Shown here: positions 15,288 to 24,537 of the stretch, piece after piece
How positions within the stretch are numbered: the first letter of the stretch is position 1
Layout: each line of letters opens with the position of its first letter
Source: SHZL01 sp963708905
Lineage (GTDB): Bacteria; Pseudomonadota; Gammaproteobacteria; Xanthomonadales; SZUA-36
DNA: 64,000 nt
NCBI GenBank assembly: GCA_963708905.1
Contig: CAVPUV010000026.1
Span: 32,619-96,618 of the forward strand
Direction of reading: 5' to 3'
Position numbers and translations under genes: made by a program
Notes under the pieces: model-generated
Seen by the model: only the letters and a program-made list of their open reading frames with translations
The model's database searches: none
What the model was told of the DNA's origin: nothing

Positions 15288-16697
15288 ATGAGCGCTGAAA
15301 AGGTACTGAAAACACTTAAAGATCAAGATTTTGAATTCGTAGACCTGCGTTTCTGCGATACCAGGGGCAAGGAGCAGCATGTCAGCCTGCCGATAGGTGC
15401 TGCAGACGAAGACATGTTCGAGGAAGGCAAGATGTTCGATGGTTCTTCGATTTCCGGTTGGAAAGGCATCAATGAATCCGACATGGTGCTGATGCCGGAT
15501 GCCGCAACGGCCGTGCTGGATCCGTTTTCAGAACACAAGACCATGATCATACGTTGTGATGTGCTCGAGCCTCACACCATGGAAGGATACAATCGCTGCC
15601 CGAGATCCCTGGCCAAGCGGGCCGAGGCCTACCTTGCCTCCAGCGGCATCGCCGACACGGCTTTTTTTGGTCCGGAACCGGAGTTTTTTGTGTTCGATGA
15701 TGTGCGCTTCCACGTCGGCATGCATGGCTGTTCCTATCGCGTGGACTCGGAAGAGGGTGCCTGGAACGCGGAAACCGAGTATGAAGGCGGCAACATCGGT
15801 CATCGTCCCGGCGTCAAGGGCGGATATTTCCCCGTGCCGCCGGTGGATTCTCTGCATGATTTACGATCTGAAATGTGCCGCGTGATGGAAAAAATGGGCC
15901 TCACGGTGGAAGTACACCATCACGAAGTGGGCACGGCCGGACAGTGTGAAATCGGCACCCGATTTGCCACTTTGACGCGCAAGGCAGACGAAGTGCTGAT
16001 CCTTAAGTACGTCGTGCACAATGTCGCACATGCGGCCGGACAGACCGCCACCTTCATGCCAAAACCGCTGGTGGGGGACAATGGTTCCGGCATGCATGTG
16101 CACCAATCCATCGCCAAGGGCGGCCAGAACCTGTTTACCGGTGATGGCTATGGCGGCCTGTCGGATACCGCGCTGCATTATATCGGTGGCATCTTCAAGC
16201 ACGCTCGTGCCATCAATGCCTTCGCCAATTCCACCACCAACAGCTACAAGCGTCTGGTGCCGGGTTTCGAAGCGCCGGTGATGCTGGCCTATTCCGCTCG
16301 CAACCGTTCCGCTTCCTGCCGCATCCCCTTTGTCAGTAACCCCAAAGGGCGCCGCATTGAAGTCCGTTTCGGTGATCCTGCTGGTAACAGCTACCTGATA
16401 TTTGCCGCCATGTTGATGGCGGGTCTCGATGGTATTGTCAATAAAATTGACCCGGGTTCGCCTATGGACAAGGATCTTTATGATTTACCTCCGGAGGAGA
16501 CGAAAGCCATCCCCCAGGTGTGTTCGAGCCTTGACCAGGCGCTGAATGCGCTGGATGGCGACCGGGAATTTCTCAAGGTGGGAGGAGTCTTCAGTGATGA
16601 CCTGATCGATGCCTACATCAACCTGAAGATGCAAGAAGTCACCCGCTTCCGTATGAGTACCCATCCGGTCGAGTTTGATATGTATTACTCTTTGTAG
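15288..16697 (+). CDS. glnA: glutamine synthetase type I
   Basis: The 469-residue cytoplasmic enzyme makes glutamine from glutamate, ammonia and ATP, the main entry of ammonia under nitrogen limitation. It has the GSI signatures MFDGSSISGW, FGPEPEFFVFD, NGSGMHVHQS and NPKGRRIEVRFGDPAGN. The adenylylation loop DLYDLPPEE is present, so activity is probably tuned by GlnE. Upstream are a sigma54 promoter and two NtrC sites; downstream come a DUF4124 gene, ntrB and ntrC, the classic nitrogen-control cluster. Confidence 0.98.
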   Translation: MSAEKVLKTLKDQDFEFVDLRFCDTRGKEQHVSLPIGAADEDMFEEGKMFDGSSISGWKGINESDMVLMPDAATAVLDPFSEHKTMIIRCDVLEPHTMEGYNRCPRSLAKRAEAYLASSGIADTAFFGPEPEFFVFDDVRFHVGMHGCSYRVDSEEGAWNAETEYEGGNIGHRPGVKGGYFPVPPVDSLHDLRSEMCRVMEKMGLTVEVHHHEVGTAGQCEIGTRFATLTRKADEVLILKYVVHNVAHAAGQTATFMPKPLVGDNGSGMHVHQSIAKGGQNLFTGDGYGGLSDTALHYIGGIFKHARAINAFANSTTNSYKRLVPGFEAPVMLAYSARNRSASCRIPFVSNPKGRRIEVRFGDPAGNSYLIFAAMLMAGLDGIVNKIDPGSPMDKDLYDLPPEETKAIPQVCSSLDQALNALDGDREFLKVGGVFSDDLIDAYINLKMQEVTRFRMSTHPVEFDMYYSL

Positions 16698-16745
16698 CCG
16701 CCGGGGCGCATCTGGTTTGTGAAATCATCAGCCTCGGTGGCAACC

Positions 16746-16775
16746 GGTCTGCCCTGCCAGGCGGCGGGGCAGACC
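16746..16775 (+). terminator. strong hairpin downstream of glnA
   Basis: GGTCTGCCC (16746-16754) and GGGCAGACC (16767-16775) form a perfect 9-bp stem with a 12-base loop between glnA and the DUF4124 gene. There is no T run, so it may attenuate or stabilise the glnA message before ntrBC more than stop it. Confidence 0.45.
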
Positions 16776-16802
16776 AGACAATTTGGCGACAGGAGGATGA
16801 TC

Positions 16803-17394
16803 ATGAACAAGGGAATGACGATTACAGTTGGCATGGCGTTGTTGATTTTGCTGTTTTCCGTGAGCGCACAGGCGGAGGTTTACAAGCTGGTCGATGACAA
16901 GGGCAACGTCACCTACACGGACCAGGTGCCTGCGGATGGCAGCCCACCGATGCAGCTGCCTGAACTGTCGGTCATTGAAACCGATTATGCAGCCGTCGCG
17001 AGCGGAGACGATGTCGTTGCGAGTGATGACGCAACCGCAGGCGAGCCCACGCCAAGGGAGTCTGCGCCGGATGTATCGGGATTTCCATATTAACCGGCCA
17101 GCACCGCAGGAAACCATCTGGGGAACCGACAGCCCGGTAGTCGTGGGCTGGGGCAGCGCTACCGTACTGTTGCCTGATATGAGTGTCCGCCTGTTTGTCA
17201 ATGGACAGCCACAGGCAAACACCCGGGACGGCATGGTCGCCCTCACGCTGGAACGTGGCGATTACCAGGTCTATGCCGAATTACTGGACGCCCGGGGAAG
17301 ACGTGTTGTCATCACTCCAACCGTGATGTTCTTCCTCAAGCAGCACGCGGTCGGTCCCAACCTGCCCGTCCCAGTGCCTAACAGCGGCAATTGA
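16803..17394 (+). CDS. secreted DUF4124-domain protein (frame interrupted)
   Basis: From ATG 16803, with AGGAGG at 16791-16796, the protein has a signal peptide (cut near AQA|EV) followed by the DUF4124 segment VYKLVDDKGNVTYTDQVP. That frame stops at about 17093. The usual second half of this family (NRPAPQETIWGTDSPVVV, then a beta-rich domain) continues in the +1 frame to 17394. A single extra base near GGG at about 17083-17088 explains the break: removing one G gives a continuous PDVSDFHINRPAPQ. The +1 frame ends in TTGA, overlapping the ntrB start, which suggests the second half is really translated. Function unknown; homologous genes often sit between glnA and ntrB. Confidence 0.75.
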
Positions 17395-18473
17395 AGCTGC
17401 CCCGTCAACTGTTGCAGGAATTACCGGACCCGGGAGCGATCCTGGACCGGATGGACACAGCCATCATTGGTGTGGATGAACAGGGTCGAATTCAGATGAT
17501 GAACACGGCGGCGGAACATTGCCTGCAGCTCGGACGTGAGCGGGCGCTGGGACGTCTGTTGACAGAGGTTGCCTTCATCCCCCCTGAAATGCGTGAGGCT
17601 TTACAGCAACCAGGAAAGGACGATTCCGGATTGCGCCTGCACGAGTTGAAGCTGGCAGGCGGACAGTATGACTGCACGATCCAGATCGACGTTCAAGGCA
17701 TGGTACTGCTGGAACTCCATAATCTGGAATGGGAGCACAAACGCCTGCGCCTGGAACAAAGGGAATTGCAGACCGGCTTGCTGGAATTGCTGAGCAGAAA
17801 CCTGGGGCATGAGATTCGTAATCCGCTGGGTGGCATCAGGGGTGCCTCACAAATGCTGGCAAACGAGCTGGCCTCGCCGGAAATGGCCACGCTGGCGCGA
17901 TTGATCATGCGCGAGGTGGATCGTATCGATGAATTGATTCAAAGTTTCGGTCAGCCGCAACTGGCGCAGCTTGAGGTTGATTTTTATCCATTGCTCGACG
18001 AGGTGCTGACGCTGGTGAGCGCGGAGTTCGGCCGGCAGGCAGAGATTGAGCGTGACTTCGATCCCAGTATTCCCTCGATTCAAGGCGATGCGTCGGCTAT
18101 TCGCCAGGTCTTGCTCAACCTGCTGCGCAATGCGTTCCAGGCAGCTGCGACTCGCATCAATATCCGAACACGTGTGGAACACGGTGGCGCCTTGCTGCAG
18201 GCTGTGACCACCGCCTTGCTGCGGATCGACGTTATTGATGATGGCGAAGGCGTACCCGAATCCTTGCGCAATCTGCTGTTTCTGCCTCTGGTTACCGGGA
18301 AGCGCAATGGAACCGGGCTGGGATTGGCCCTGTCGCAACAAATCGCCGCCGCACATGGTGGTTTGCTGACCTACGAACCGCTCGGTGCCGGACATGGCAG
18401 GGGCAGCCGCTTCAGTTTCTACTTGCCATTGGAAAAGGCGCGGTCCGCGAATGGTGTGGAGTGCAGCGCATGA
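17391..18473 (+). CDS. glnL: nitrogen regulation sensor histidine kinase NtrB (GlnL)
   Basis: The 360-residue soluble kinase has a PAS domain (about 12-115), an H-box LGHEIRNPLGGIRGASQM with phospho-accepting His140, and an HATPase domain (N box NLLRNAFQA, DDGEGVP, GNGTGLGLAL-type G boxes). It phosphorylates NtrC when nitrogen is short and dephosphorylates it when PII signals excess. Start is TTG 17391 overlapping the previous frame's stop as TTGA; the protein has the expected length from there. It overlaps ntrC by ATGA. Confidence 0.95.
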   Translation: MKLPRQLLQELPDPGAILDRMDTAIIGVDEQGRIQMMNTAAEHCLQLGRERALGRLLTEVAFIPPEMREALQQPGKDDSGLRLHELKLAGGQYDCTIQIDVQGMVLLELHNLEWEHKRLRLEQRELQTGLLELLSRNLGHEIRNPLGGIRGASQMLANELASPEMATLARLIMREVDRIDELIQSFGQPQLAQLEVDFYPLLDEVLTLVSAEFGRQAEIERDFDPSIPSIQGDASAIRQVLLNLLRNAFQAAATRINIRTRVEHGGALLQAVTTALLRIDVIDDGEGVPESLRNLLFLPLVTGKRNGTGLGLALSQQIAAAHGGLLTYEPLGAGHGRGSRFSFYLPLEKARSANGVECSA

Positions 18474-19894
18474 CGCAACGCCCTCATATCTGGGTCGTGG
18501 AAGACGATCATGCCATCTGTTTTGTGCTGCAGCGCGCATTGCGCCGCAGCGGTTATGAGGTGAAATGTTTTGACACCGTGATGTCAGTGAGCAAAGCGCT
18601 GGACAGCGCCAAACCGCAGGCGATTCTCACCGACATCCGCTTGCCTGACGCGGATGGCCTCACCGTGTTGGACCGGCTTCATCAACTGGACCTGGACATA
18701 CCCGTCATTGCCATGACGGCTTATTCCGACCTGGACCAGACCGTGAAAGCATTCCAGAAAGGTGTGTTTGATTACCTGCCCAAGCCATTCGACCTCGATC
18801 AGGTAATATCCGTCGTAGCCAGGGCGGTCACGCCTGGTTCGGCCGCACCGGAGCGTGCCAGGGAGTCCGAAGGCAGCCAGTTGCTGGGTGAATCACCGGC
18901 GATGCAGGAAGTTTTTCGTACGATAGGCCGGCTTTCCCGATCGGACATCAGTGTCATGATCACGGGTGAAACCGGAAGTGGCAAGGAGGTTGTAGCCCGC
19001 GTGCTGCATGTGCACAGCCCGCGTTCCGACAGGCCATTTGTTGCTTTGAATACGGCGGCTGTTCCGGCGGAATTGCTGGAATCGGAACTGTTCGGTCACG
19101 AACGCGGGGCATTCACCGGCGCCCATGCCCGCCGCGAGGGCAGATTTGAAGAAGCGACCGGCGGCACCTTGTTCCTGGACGAAATCGGCGACATGCCCAT
19201 TGCCTTGCAGACCCGCTTGTTGCGCATTCTGGCTGACGGGGACTTCTATCGCGTCGGCGGCCGCGACCTGCTGCATGCGGACGTGCGCATCATTGCCGCA
19301 ACACACCAGGACCTGGAACTCAAAGTGCGCGACGGCAGTTTCCGCGAAGACCTGTACCATCGGCTTAACGTAATCCATATCGCCCTGCCGCCGTTGCGCG
19401 AACGCCGGGAGGATATTGGCTTGTTGGCGCGGCGTTTCCTGCAACAGGCGGCGCGTGAACTGGGACTGGAAGAAAAACACCTGCGCCAGGATGCATTACG
19501 TGCAATGGAACAATTTTCCTGGCCGGGTAATGTAAGACAGTTGTTGAACGTGTGTCGTCAATTGAGCGTCATGGCCCCCGCGGAGGAGATATTCCCTGAA
19601 GATCTGCCGGCCGAACTTGTGGGCGCAGCGGCAGCGCCAAACCGCGCGGGGGAATGGCCCGAAGAACTTCGCCGCTGGGCCCGGGCTGAATTGCACACGG
19701 GTGGCGATAACCTGGTCGGCCGGGCCCAGGCGGAACTGGAGCGCGTGCTGATTGATTGCGCACTGGAACAAACCGGGGGTCAAAGAATACGGGCAGCTGA
19801 ACTCCTGGGTCTGGGACGCAACACCCTGACGCGAAAGCTCAAATTGCTCGGCGCAGCAAATGACTCTGATCTTCAGGAGCCGGGATTGACCTGA
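18470..19894 (+). CDS. glnG: nitrogen regulation response regulator NtrC (GlnG)
   Basis: From ATG 18470 (ATGA overlap with ntrB) the protein is about 474 residues: receiver domain with phospho-Asp in ILTDIRLPDADG, sigma54-interacting AAA+ domain with Walker A GETGSGKE, intact GAFTGA and Walker B FLDEIGDMP, and a Fis-type helix-turn-helix at the C-terminus (RIRAAELLGLGRNTLTRKL). It binds sites such as 15044-15060 and 15076-15092 and activates sigma54 promoters including that of glnA. Its 3' end overlaps the convergent dtd gene by 22 bp. Confidence 0.97.
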   Translation: MTQRPHIWVVEDDHAICFVLQRALRRSGYEVKCFDTVMSVSKALDSAKPQAILTDIRLPDADGLTVLDRLHQLDLDIPVIAMTAYSDLDQTVKAFQKGVFDYLPKPFDLDQVISVVARAVTPGSAAPERARESEGSQLLGESPAMQEVFRTIGRLSRSDISVMITGETGSGKEVVARVLHVHSPRSDRPFVALNTAAVPAELLESELFGHERGAFTGAHARREGRFEEATGGTLFLDEIGDMPIALQTRLLRILADGDFYRVGGRDLLHADVRIIAATHQDLELKVRDGSFREDLYHRLNVIHIALPPLRERREDIGLLARRFLQQAARELGLEEKHLRQDALRAMEQFSWPGNVRQLLNVCRQLSVMAPAEEIFPEDLPAELVGAAAAPNRAGEWPEELRRWARAELHTGGDNLVGRAQAELERVLIDCALEQTGGQRIRAAELLGLGRNTLTRKLKLLGAANDSDLQEPGLT

Positions 19895-20352
19895 AGCCAG
19901 AACGTCACCGGTCCGTCATTCACCAGGCTGACTTTCATATCGGCGCCAAAAACTCCACAGGCGACGAGGGGGTGCTGTTTCTGTGCCGAACTGACCAGCA
20001 AGTCGAACATGCGCTCACCTTCGGCGGGTGTCGCCGCCGGGGTGAAACTCGGCCGGTTACCGCTATGGGTGTCTGCAGCCAGGGTGAATTGCGGCACCAG
20101 CAGCAGGCCGCCGGCAGATTGGGCCAGGTTCAGATTCATCTTGCCGTGCTCGTCGGCGAACATTCGCCAGGCCAGCAAACGCTGCAACAGCCGTGCGACC
20201 TGGTCTGGTCCGTCGCCCCGCTCTACGCCGATCAAGGCCAGCATGCCGGCTCCGATGTGGGCCACGACTTTTTCCCGGGCTGCATCTTCGCCCGCAACAT
20301 TCTCATTAACAAGCACGGCAGCTTCGGATACTCTTTGCAGCAATGCAATCAT
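19873..20352 (-). CDS. dtd: D-aminoacyl-tRNA deacylase
   Basis: The 159-residue protein hydrolyses D-amino acids from mischarged tRNA. Family motifs are MIALLQRVSEAAV at the N-terminus, PQFTLAADTHSGNRPSF (the usual SQFT appears as PQFT) and NDGPVTFWLQV, the cross-subunit Gly-cisPro motif. Normal length is 145-160. It converges on ntrC with a 22-bp overlap and stands alone on this strand. Confidence 0.95.
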   Translation of the reverse strand: MIALLQRVSEAAVLVNENVAGEDAAREKVVAHIGAGMLALIGVERGDGPDQVARLLQRLLAWRMFADEHGKMNLNLAQSAGGLLLVPQFTLAADTHSGNRPSFTPAATPAEGERMFDLLVSSAQKQHPLVACGVFGADMKVSLVNDGPVTFWLQVNPGS

Positions 20353-20459
20353 CTGATCCTCTCACCAGCAGCTCCTACCCTCCCTATTTTAGCGTCTTGC
20401 TTATCGAAAAGTGGCTGCGGAGCCGAAAGCGGGAGCACGGCTGCAAGGTTGCCGCTTAG

Positions 20460-21335
20460 ATGATCTGGCTTGCCAAAATAGTTTTGCACCTGCTCGGATG
20501 GCTGTCAGGGCCGACGCCGTTGCGGGTCGCCCGCCGTTGTGCAGGACTGTGGATGCAGCTGTCACCGGGTAAAAGACGGGTTGCACAAACCAACCTGAGA
20601 GCGTGTTTCCCTGATCTTGCTCCGGAAGTGAAGGGAACGCTGCTCAAGGACAGTTTTGTTCACTACGTTTGCTCGATCCTCGAGACCGGGCGCAATGGGT
20701 ATTGGCCTTTGCAGCGTCTGCAGGCACTGTGCGATGGCGTAGTGGGTCTTGATTTGCTGAACCAATCTCTCGCCAGCGGCCGGGGTGTGTTGGTGCTGGC
20801 TCCGCACTTTGGTGCCTGGGAATATCTGGGCATTTACCTGCAAACGCTATTCGATATGGCGGTCCTGTACAAACCGGCTACACACCCGGGATTGGAGCAA
20901 GCATTGCTGCAGATGCGTGGTCGTGGGGGCGGCAGGATGTTGCCGGCAAACGCGGCGGGCCTGCGCCAACTCTATGCTCACATTCACGCCGCCAGAGTGG
21001 GGGGAATGCTGCCGGACCAACAACCTTCGTTTGGTCAGGGACGGTTCGCCCCTTTTTTCGGCATTCCCGCGCTGACGGGTGTGCTGGCGCCCCGCCTGGT
21101 GCAGAAAACCGGATGCCGGGTGGTTTTTGCCGCTTGCGAACGTCTGCGTAATGGCCGCTACATCATCCACCTGCTGCCTGCAGACGAAGATCTGTACTCT
21201 GCCGATCTGGAGACGGCAATAGCTGCGGTCAATCGTGGTGTGGAGCAGTGTATTGCCATCGACCCGGCCCAATACCTTTGGAGCTACAAGCGATTCCGTA
21301 TCCGGCCCGAAGGTGAGCCGCCAATGTACAGCTGA
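20460..21335 (+). CDS. LpxL/HtrB-family lipid A acyltransferase
   Basis: The 291-residue membrane-associated acyltransferase has an N-terminal hydrophobic anchor (about 3-20) and the HX4E catalytic motif in APHFGAWE, followed by LLPDQQP and other LPLAT-family segments. Members add secondary acyl chains to lipid A or related lipids. Which acyl donor and position cannot be told. It is monocistronic between dtd and a convergent TPR gene. Confidence 0.87.
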   Translation: MIWLAKIVLHLLGWLSGPTPLRVARRCAGLWMQLSPGKRRVAQTNLRACFPDLAPEVKGTLLKDSFVHYVCSILETGRNGYWPLQRLQALCDGVVGLDLLNQSLASGRGVLVLAPHFGAWEYLGIYLQTLFDMAVLYKPATHPGLEQALLQMRGRGGGRMLPANAAGLRQLYAHIHAARVGGMLPDQQPSFGQGRFAPFFGIPALTGVLAPRLVQKTGCRVVFAACERLRNGRYIIHLLPADEDLYSADLETAIAAVNRGVEQCIAIDPAQYLWSYKRFRIRPEGEPPMYS

Positions 21336-21347
21336 TGCGGCTGTCGA

Positions 21348-21671
21348 CTACGTCCCGATCCGCGCTTTCAACAGACGCCGCAGAAAAACAGCCATTTCTT
21401 TTTCAGCTTGCTTGTCACCGTTGGACCGTGCAACCTCGATGCCCTTCTGCCAGGCAGCCAGGGCAATGTCGTTCTGCCCCATGGACTGGCGTACCTGTCC
21501 CAGTTCTTTCCAAGCTGCGGTATAGGCCGGATTCTGTGCCAGCGCTGACTGCAGATGGTCGGCGGCTTGATCCCATTGCCCGGTCTGCGCCAGCAGACGA
21601 GCCAGCGTCAGACGCAACATGGCGCTATCCCGTCCGGCGGCGATCATTTTTTCCAGGCTGGCGATATTCAA
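21348..21671 (-). CDS. small TPR-repeat protein
   Basis: The 107-residue protein has two clear tetratricopeptide units (LRLTLARLLAQTGQWDQAAD and the stretch ending AWKELGQVRQSMGQNDIALA). No signal peptide. It lies 26 bp downstream of trkA on the same strand, so it may share that transcript. Such proteins act as protein-protein adaptors; the partner is unknown. Confidence 0.78.
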   Translation of the reverse strand: MNIASLEKMIAAGRDSAMLRLTLARLLAQTGQWDQAADHLQSALAQNPAYTAAWKELGQVRQSMGQNDIALAAWQKGIEVARSNGDKQAEKEMAVFLRRLLKARIGT

Positions 21672-21697
21672 GGTGGGCTACCGGGGCGGTACCAGGT

Positions 21698-23074
21698 CTA
21701 CAAGAACGTCGCGCCGACCTGGAACAGCTGCTCAATGGCGGCAATCTGCCGCTTGTCCGGTACAAACAGCAATACATGATCCCCTTCCATGATCAGCGTG
21801 TCATGATGCGCAATAATGACATCCTCGCCGCGTACGATGGCCGGAATGGTCGTTCCTTGCGGCAGGTCGATTTCCTCCACCGTGCGGCCCACGATCCGGG
21901 AACTCGCCTTGTTGCCCAGCGCAACAGCTTCGATCGCCTCGGCGGCGCCCCGGCGCAGCGAATGCACACGCACCATGTTGCCCCGGCGTATATGAGTGAG
22001 CAGCGCGCCAATCGTCACCTGTTGCGGTGAAACGGCGATGTCGATGGATCCGGATTCAACCAGATCCACGTAAGACGGCCGGTTGACCAGGGCGATGACT
22101 TTCCCCGCCCCGAGGCTCTTTGCCAGCATGGACGACAGAATGTTGGCTTCGTCATCATTGGTCAGCACGCAATACACATCGGTATTGTCGATGGCCTCTT
22201 CACGCAACAGTTCCTCATCGGTGCAGTCACCCACCAGCACGATGGCTTTTTCCAGGTCCTGTGCGACCAGCTCCGCCGTCTCGCGATTGCGCTCGATGAT
22301 TTTGACGTGATGGTTCCGTTCCAGGCTCCTTGCCAGGTTGGCGCCAATGTTACCGCCGCCGGCCAGGATGATGCGGCGTACCGGGCCATCCGTGGGCCTC
22401 AGTTCTTTCATCACGGTGCGGATGTGCTTTCTTGCGGCAAGGAAAAACACCGTGTCGTTTTCTTCAATAACGGTAGTGCCATCCGGAATGATGGTCTTGT
22501 CCTTGCGGTAAATCGCTGCGATGCGGGCATCGGTCCCGGCCGGCATATGCTGACGCAGAGTGTGCAGGCGTTGTCCAACCAGCAGTCCCCCGGCATACGC
22601 CTCGGTTGCGACCAACTGTGCACGGCCATCGGCGAAATCGAGCACCTGCAGCGCGCCCGGGTATTCGATCAAACGGGAAATATACTGTACGACCAGGGAT
22701 TCCGGGCTGATCAGCACATCCACCGGGCAGTGCTCCCGGTCGAATAAGCTCGGCTGCTCCATGTATTCGGAAGAGCGGATACGGGCTATGCGGGTCGGTG
22801 TGTTGAACAGTGTGTAGGCTACCTGGCAGGCGGTCATGTTGACTTCGTCACTGTTGGTGACTGCGATGACCAGATCCGCATCCTCGATGCCGGCACGGAT
22901 CAGGACCTTCGGGTGGGACGCAAATCCGAGCACGCCGCGGATATCCAGCCGGTCCTGAAGTTCCTTCAGCCGGCGGGCATCGGTATCGACAATCGTGACG
23001 TCGTTTTCCTCGTTGGAGAGGCTGTGCGCAACGGTCGATCCCACCTGTCCAGCACCCAGTACGACGATTTTCAT
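21698..23074 (-). CDS. trkA: Trk system potassium uptake regulatory protein TrkA
   Basis: The 458-residue cytoplasmic protein has two RCK modules, each with an NAD-binding Rossmann motif (VLGAGQVGSTVAHSLS at the N-terminus and LAGGGNIGANLARSLE near residue 240) and a TrkA-C domain. It gates the TrkH/TrkG K+ channel by NAD(H)/ATP binding. No trkH is in the window. It overlaps the end of ntrX by 4 bp and is the last large gene of the def-fmt-rsmB-ntrYX-trkA run. Confidence 0.96.
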   Translation of the reverse strand: MKIVVLGAGQVGSTVAHSLSNEENDVTIVDTDARRLKELQDRLDIRGVLGFASHPKVLIRAGIEDADLVIAVTNSDEVNMTACQVAYTLFNTPTRIARIRSSEYMEQPSLFDREHCPVDVLISPESLVVQYISRLIEYPGALQVLDFADGRAQLVATEAYAGGLLVGQRLHTLRQHMPAGTDARIAAIYRKDKTIIPDGTTVIEENDTVFFLAARKHIRTVMKELRPTDGPVRRIILAGGGNIGANLARSLERNHHVKIIERNRETAELVAQDLEKAIVLVGDCTDEELLREEAIDNTDVYCVLTNDDEANILSSMLAKSLGAGKVIALVNRPSYVDLVESGSIDIAVSPQQVTIGALLTHIRRGNMVRVHSLRRGAAEAIEAVALGNKASSRIVGRTVEEIDLPQGTTIPAIVRGEDVIIAHHDTLIMEGDHVLLFVPDKRQIAAIEQLFQVGATFL

Positions 23075-24450
23075 TTGCCTGCTCCCGGCCCGGTCACGGC
23101 TTTCGGGTCAATGCCCAAAGCCCGCAGCTTGCGATACAAGTGGGTGCGCTCCATGCCCACTGACTCGGCCAGTTTTCCAACACTGCCATGGGCTTGTTGC
23201 AACTGGTAACTCAGGTACTCCCGTTCAAACTGCTCACGTGCCTCACGCAACGGTAATTGGAATAGCTGCGGGTAGCCGCCACCGCCAAGGGGTTCTGCTG
23301 GATTTTGTCTCAATGCTTCCTCTATTTCGGCTACCGTTACATCGCCTTCACCACCCAATATGAGCAGTCTTTGTACCAGATTGCGCAATTCGCGGATGTT
23401 GCCCGGCCAACTGTGGTTGCGCAGCCGGTTTTGCGCTGAAACGGAAAATGAACGATAGGGCAGACCTTCATGATTCGGAAACCAATCGGCATAAAACCTC
23501 ACCAGATCGGGCACATCATCGGGCCGCTCCCGCAGCGGCGGCACCTGCAAGGGAAGCACATTCAGACGAAAGTAGAGTTGTCCCAGGGAAGGTTCGCGCT
23601 GGGCGATGTCTACCAAGCCGGTGCAGCCGCTGGCGATGACCCGGCAGTTCAAGGCTTGTTTTCCGGCACCGCCTTCATGTACGAACTGGCCTGACTCCAG
23701 CACCTGGTTGATGATTTTCCGCGCGTCCGCGGGGATGTCCTGGATATCCCCCAGAAACAGCGTGCCACCCAGAGCCAGGTCAAACAAGCCCGGTTGGGCA
23801 CTGTTCCCGCGGTCGCATCCAAGCAGGTAGTCGCGTGCTTTTTCGCCTTGCAATTGGGAATGATCGAGCACCACGAACTCGCCTTGCCGCATGCTGCGGT
23901 TATGTATGTAGCGCGCCAACGATTCCCTGCCATTGCCGGACTCGCCGGTAATCAACACCGGGGATTCATGCTGTGCTGCCTGTTCCGCCTTGTTGCGCAA
24001 AATTTGCATGACCGCGCTGCTGCCCACGGGTTCACCGGCTGGAGGCGGGGACGGGCGGCGTGAAGGCTCGCCAACTGCACGCCGTGAAGCCAGGGCCTGG
24101 CTGACGATGGCCAGAAGCTTGGCCAGGGAAATCGGTTTCTGCACGAAATCATAAGCCCCGAGCCGGGTAGCCTCCACCGCCGTTTCGACCGAACCATGAC
24201 CGGACATGACCACAACCGGACACGGCAGGCCAGCGCCGGCGGACCATTCCTTCAACAGCAAAATACCGTCCACATCAGGCATCCAGATATCCAGCAGAAC
24301 AAGATCCGGTGTGCGGCGTGCAAAGGCCATCCGCGCTGCTTCACCGTCCTCTGCTACCGTTACCTGGTAACCTTCGTCTTCGAGGATTTCCGAGACCAAA
24401 CGTCTGATGTCGGGTTCGTCGTCTACGACCAGAATATGTGCTTGAGCCAT
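23071..24450 (-). CDS. ntrX: NtrX-like response regulator with degenerate AAA+ domain
   Basis: The 459-residue protein has a receiver domain (phospho-Asp54 in LLDIWMPDVDG), a central AAA+ domain and a Fis-type C-terminal helix-turn-helix (SVGKLAESVGMERTHLYRKL). The central domain is unusual: Walker A reads GESGNGRE (Lys replaced by Arg), the GAFTGA sigma54-contact loop is replaced by LLGCDRGNSAQPG, and Walker B FLDE is FLGD. It therefore probably does not hydrolyse ATP or remodel sigma54 holoenzyme and may regulate sigma70 promoters. It lies between the ntrY sensor gene and trkA. Confidence 0.88.
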   Translation of the reverse strand: MAQAHILVVDDEPDIRRLVSEILEDEGYQVTVAEDGEAARMAFARRTPDLVLLDIWMPDVDGILLLKEWSAGAGLPCPVVVMSGHGSVETAVEATRLGAYDFVQKPISLAKLLAIVSQALASRRAVGEPSRRPSPPPAGEPVGSSAVMQILRNKAEQAAQHESPVLITGESGNGRESLARYIHNRSMRQGEFVVLDHSQLQGEKARDYLLGCDRGNSAQPGLFDLALGGTLFLGDIQDIPADARKIINQVLESGQFVHEGGAGKQALNCRVIASGCTGLVDIAQREPSLGQLYFRLNVLPLQVPPLRERPDDVPDLVRFYADWFPNHEGLPYRSFSVSAQNRLRNHSWPGNIRELRNLVQRLLILGGEGDVTVAEIEEALRQNPAEPLGGGGYPQLFQLPLREAREQFEREYLSYQLQQAHGSVGKLAESVGMERTHLYRKLRALGIDPKAVTGPGAGK

Positions 24451-24537
24451 GCGGGTTTCTTGGTGTTGCGTAGGCGCAACATGCTACTCCAATCCTGTTG
24501 CTCTGCCTAGAAGTTGTGGAGAAAAGGTCGAGGAAAC

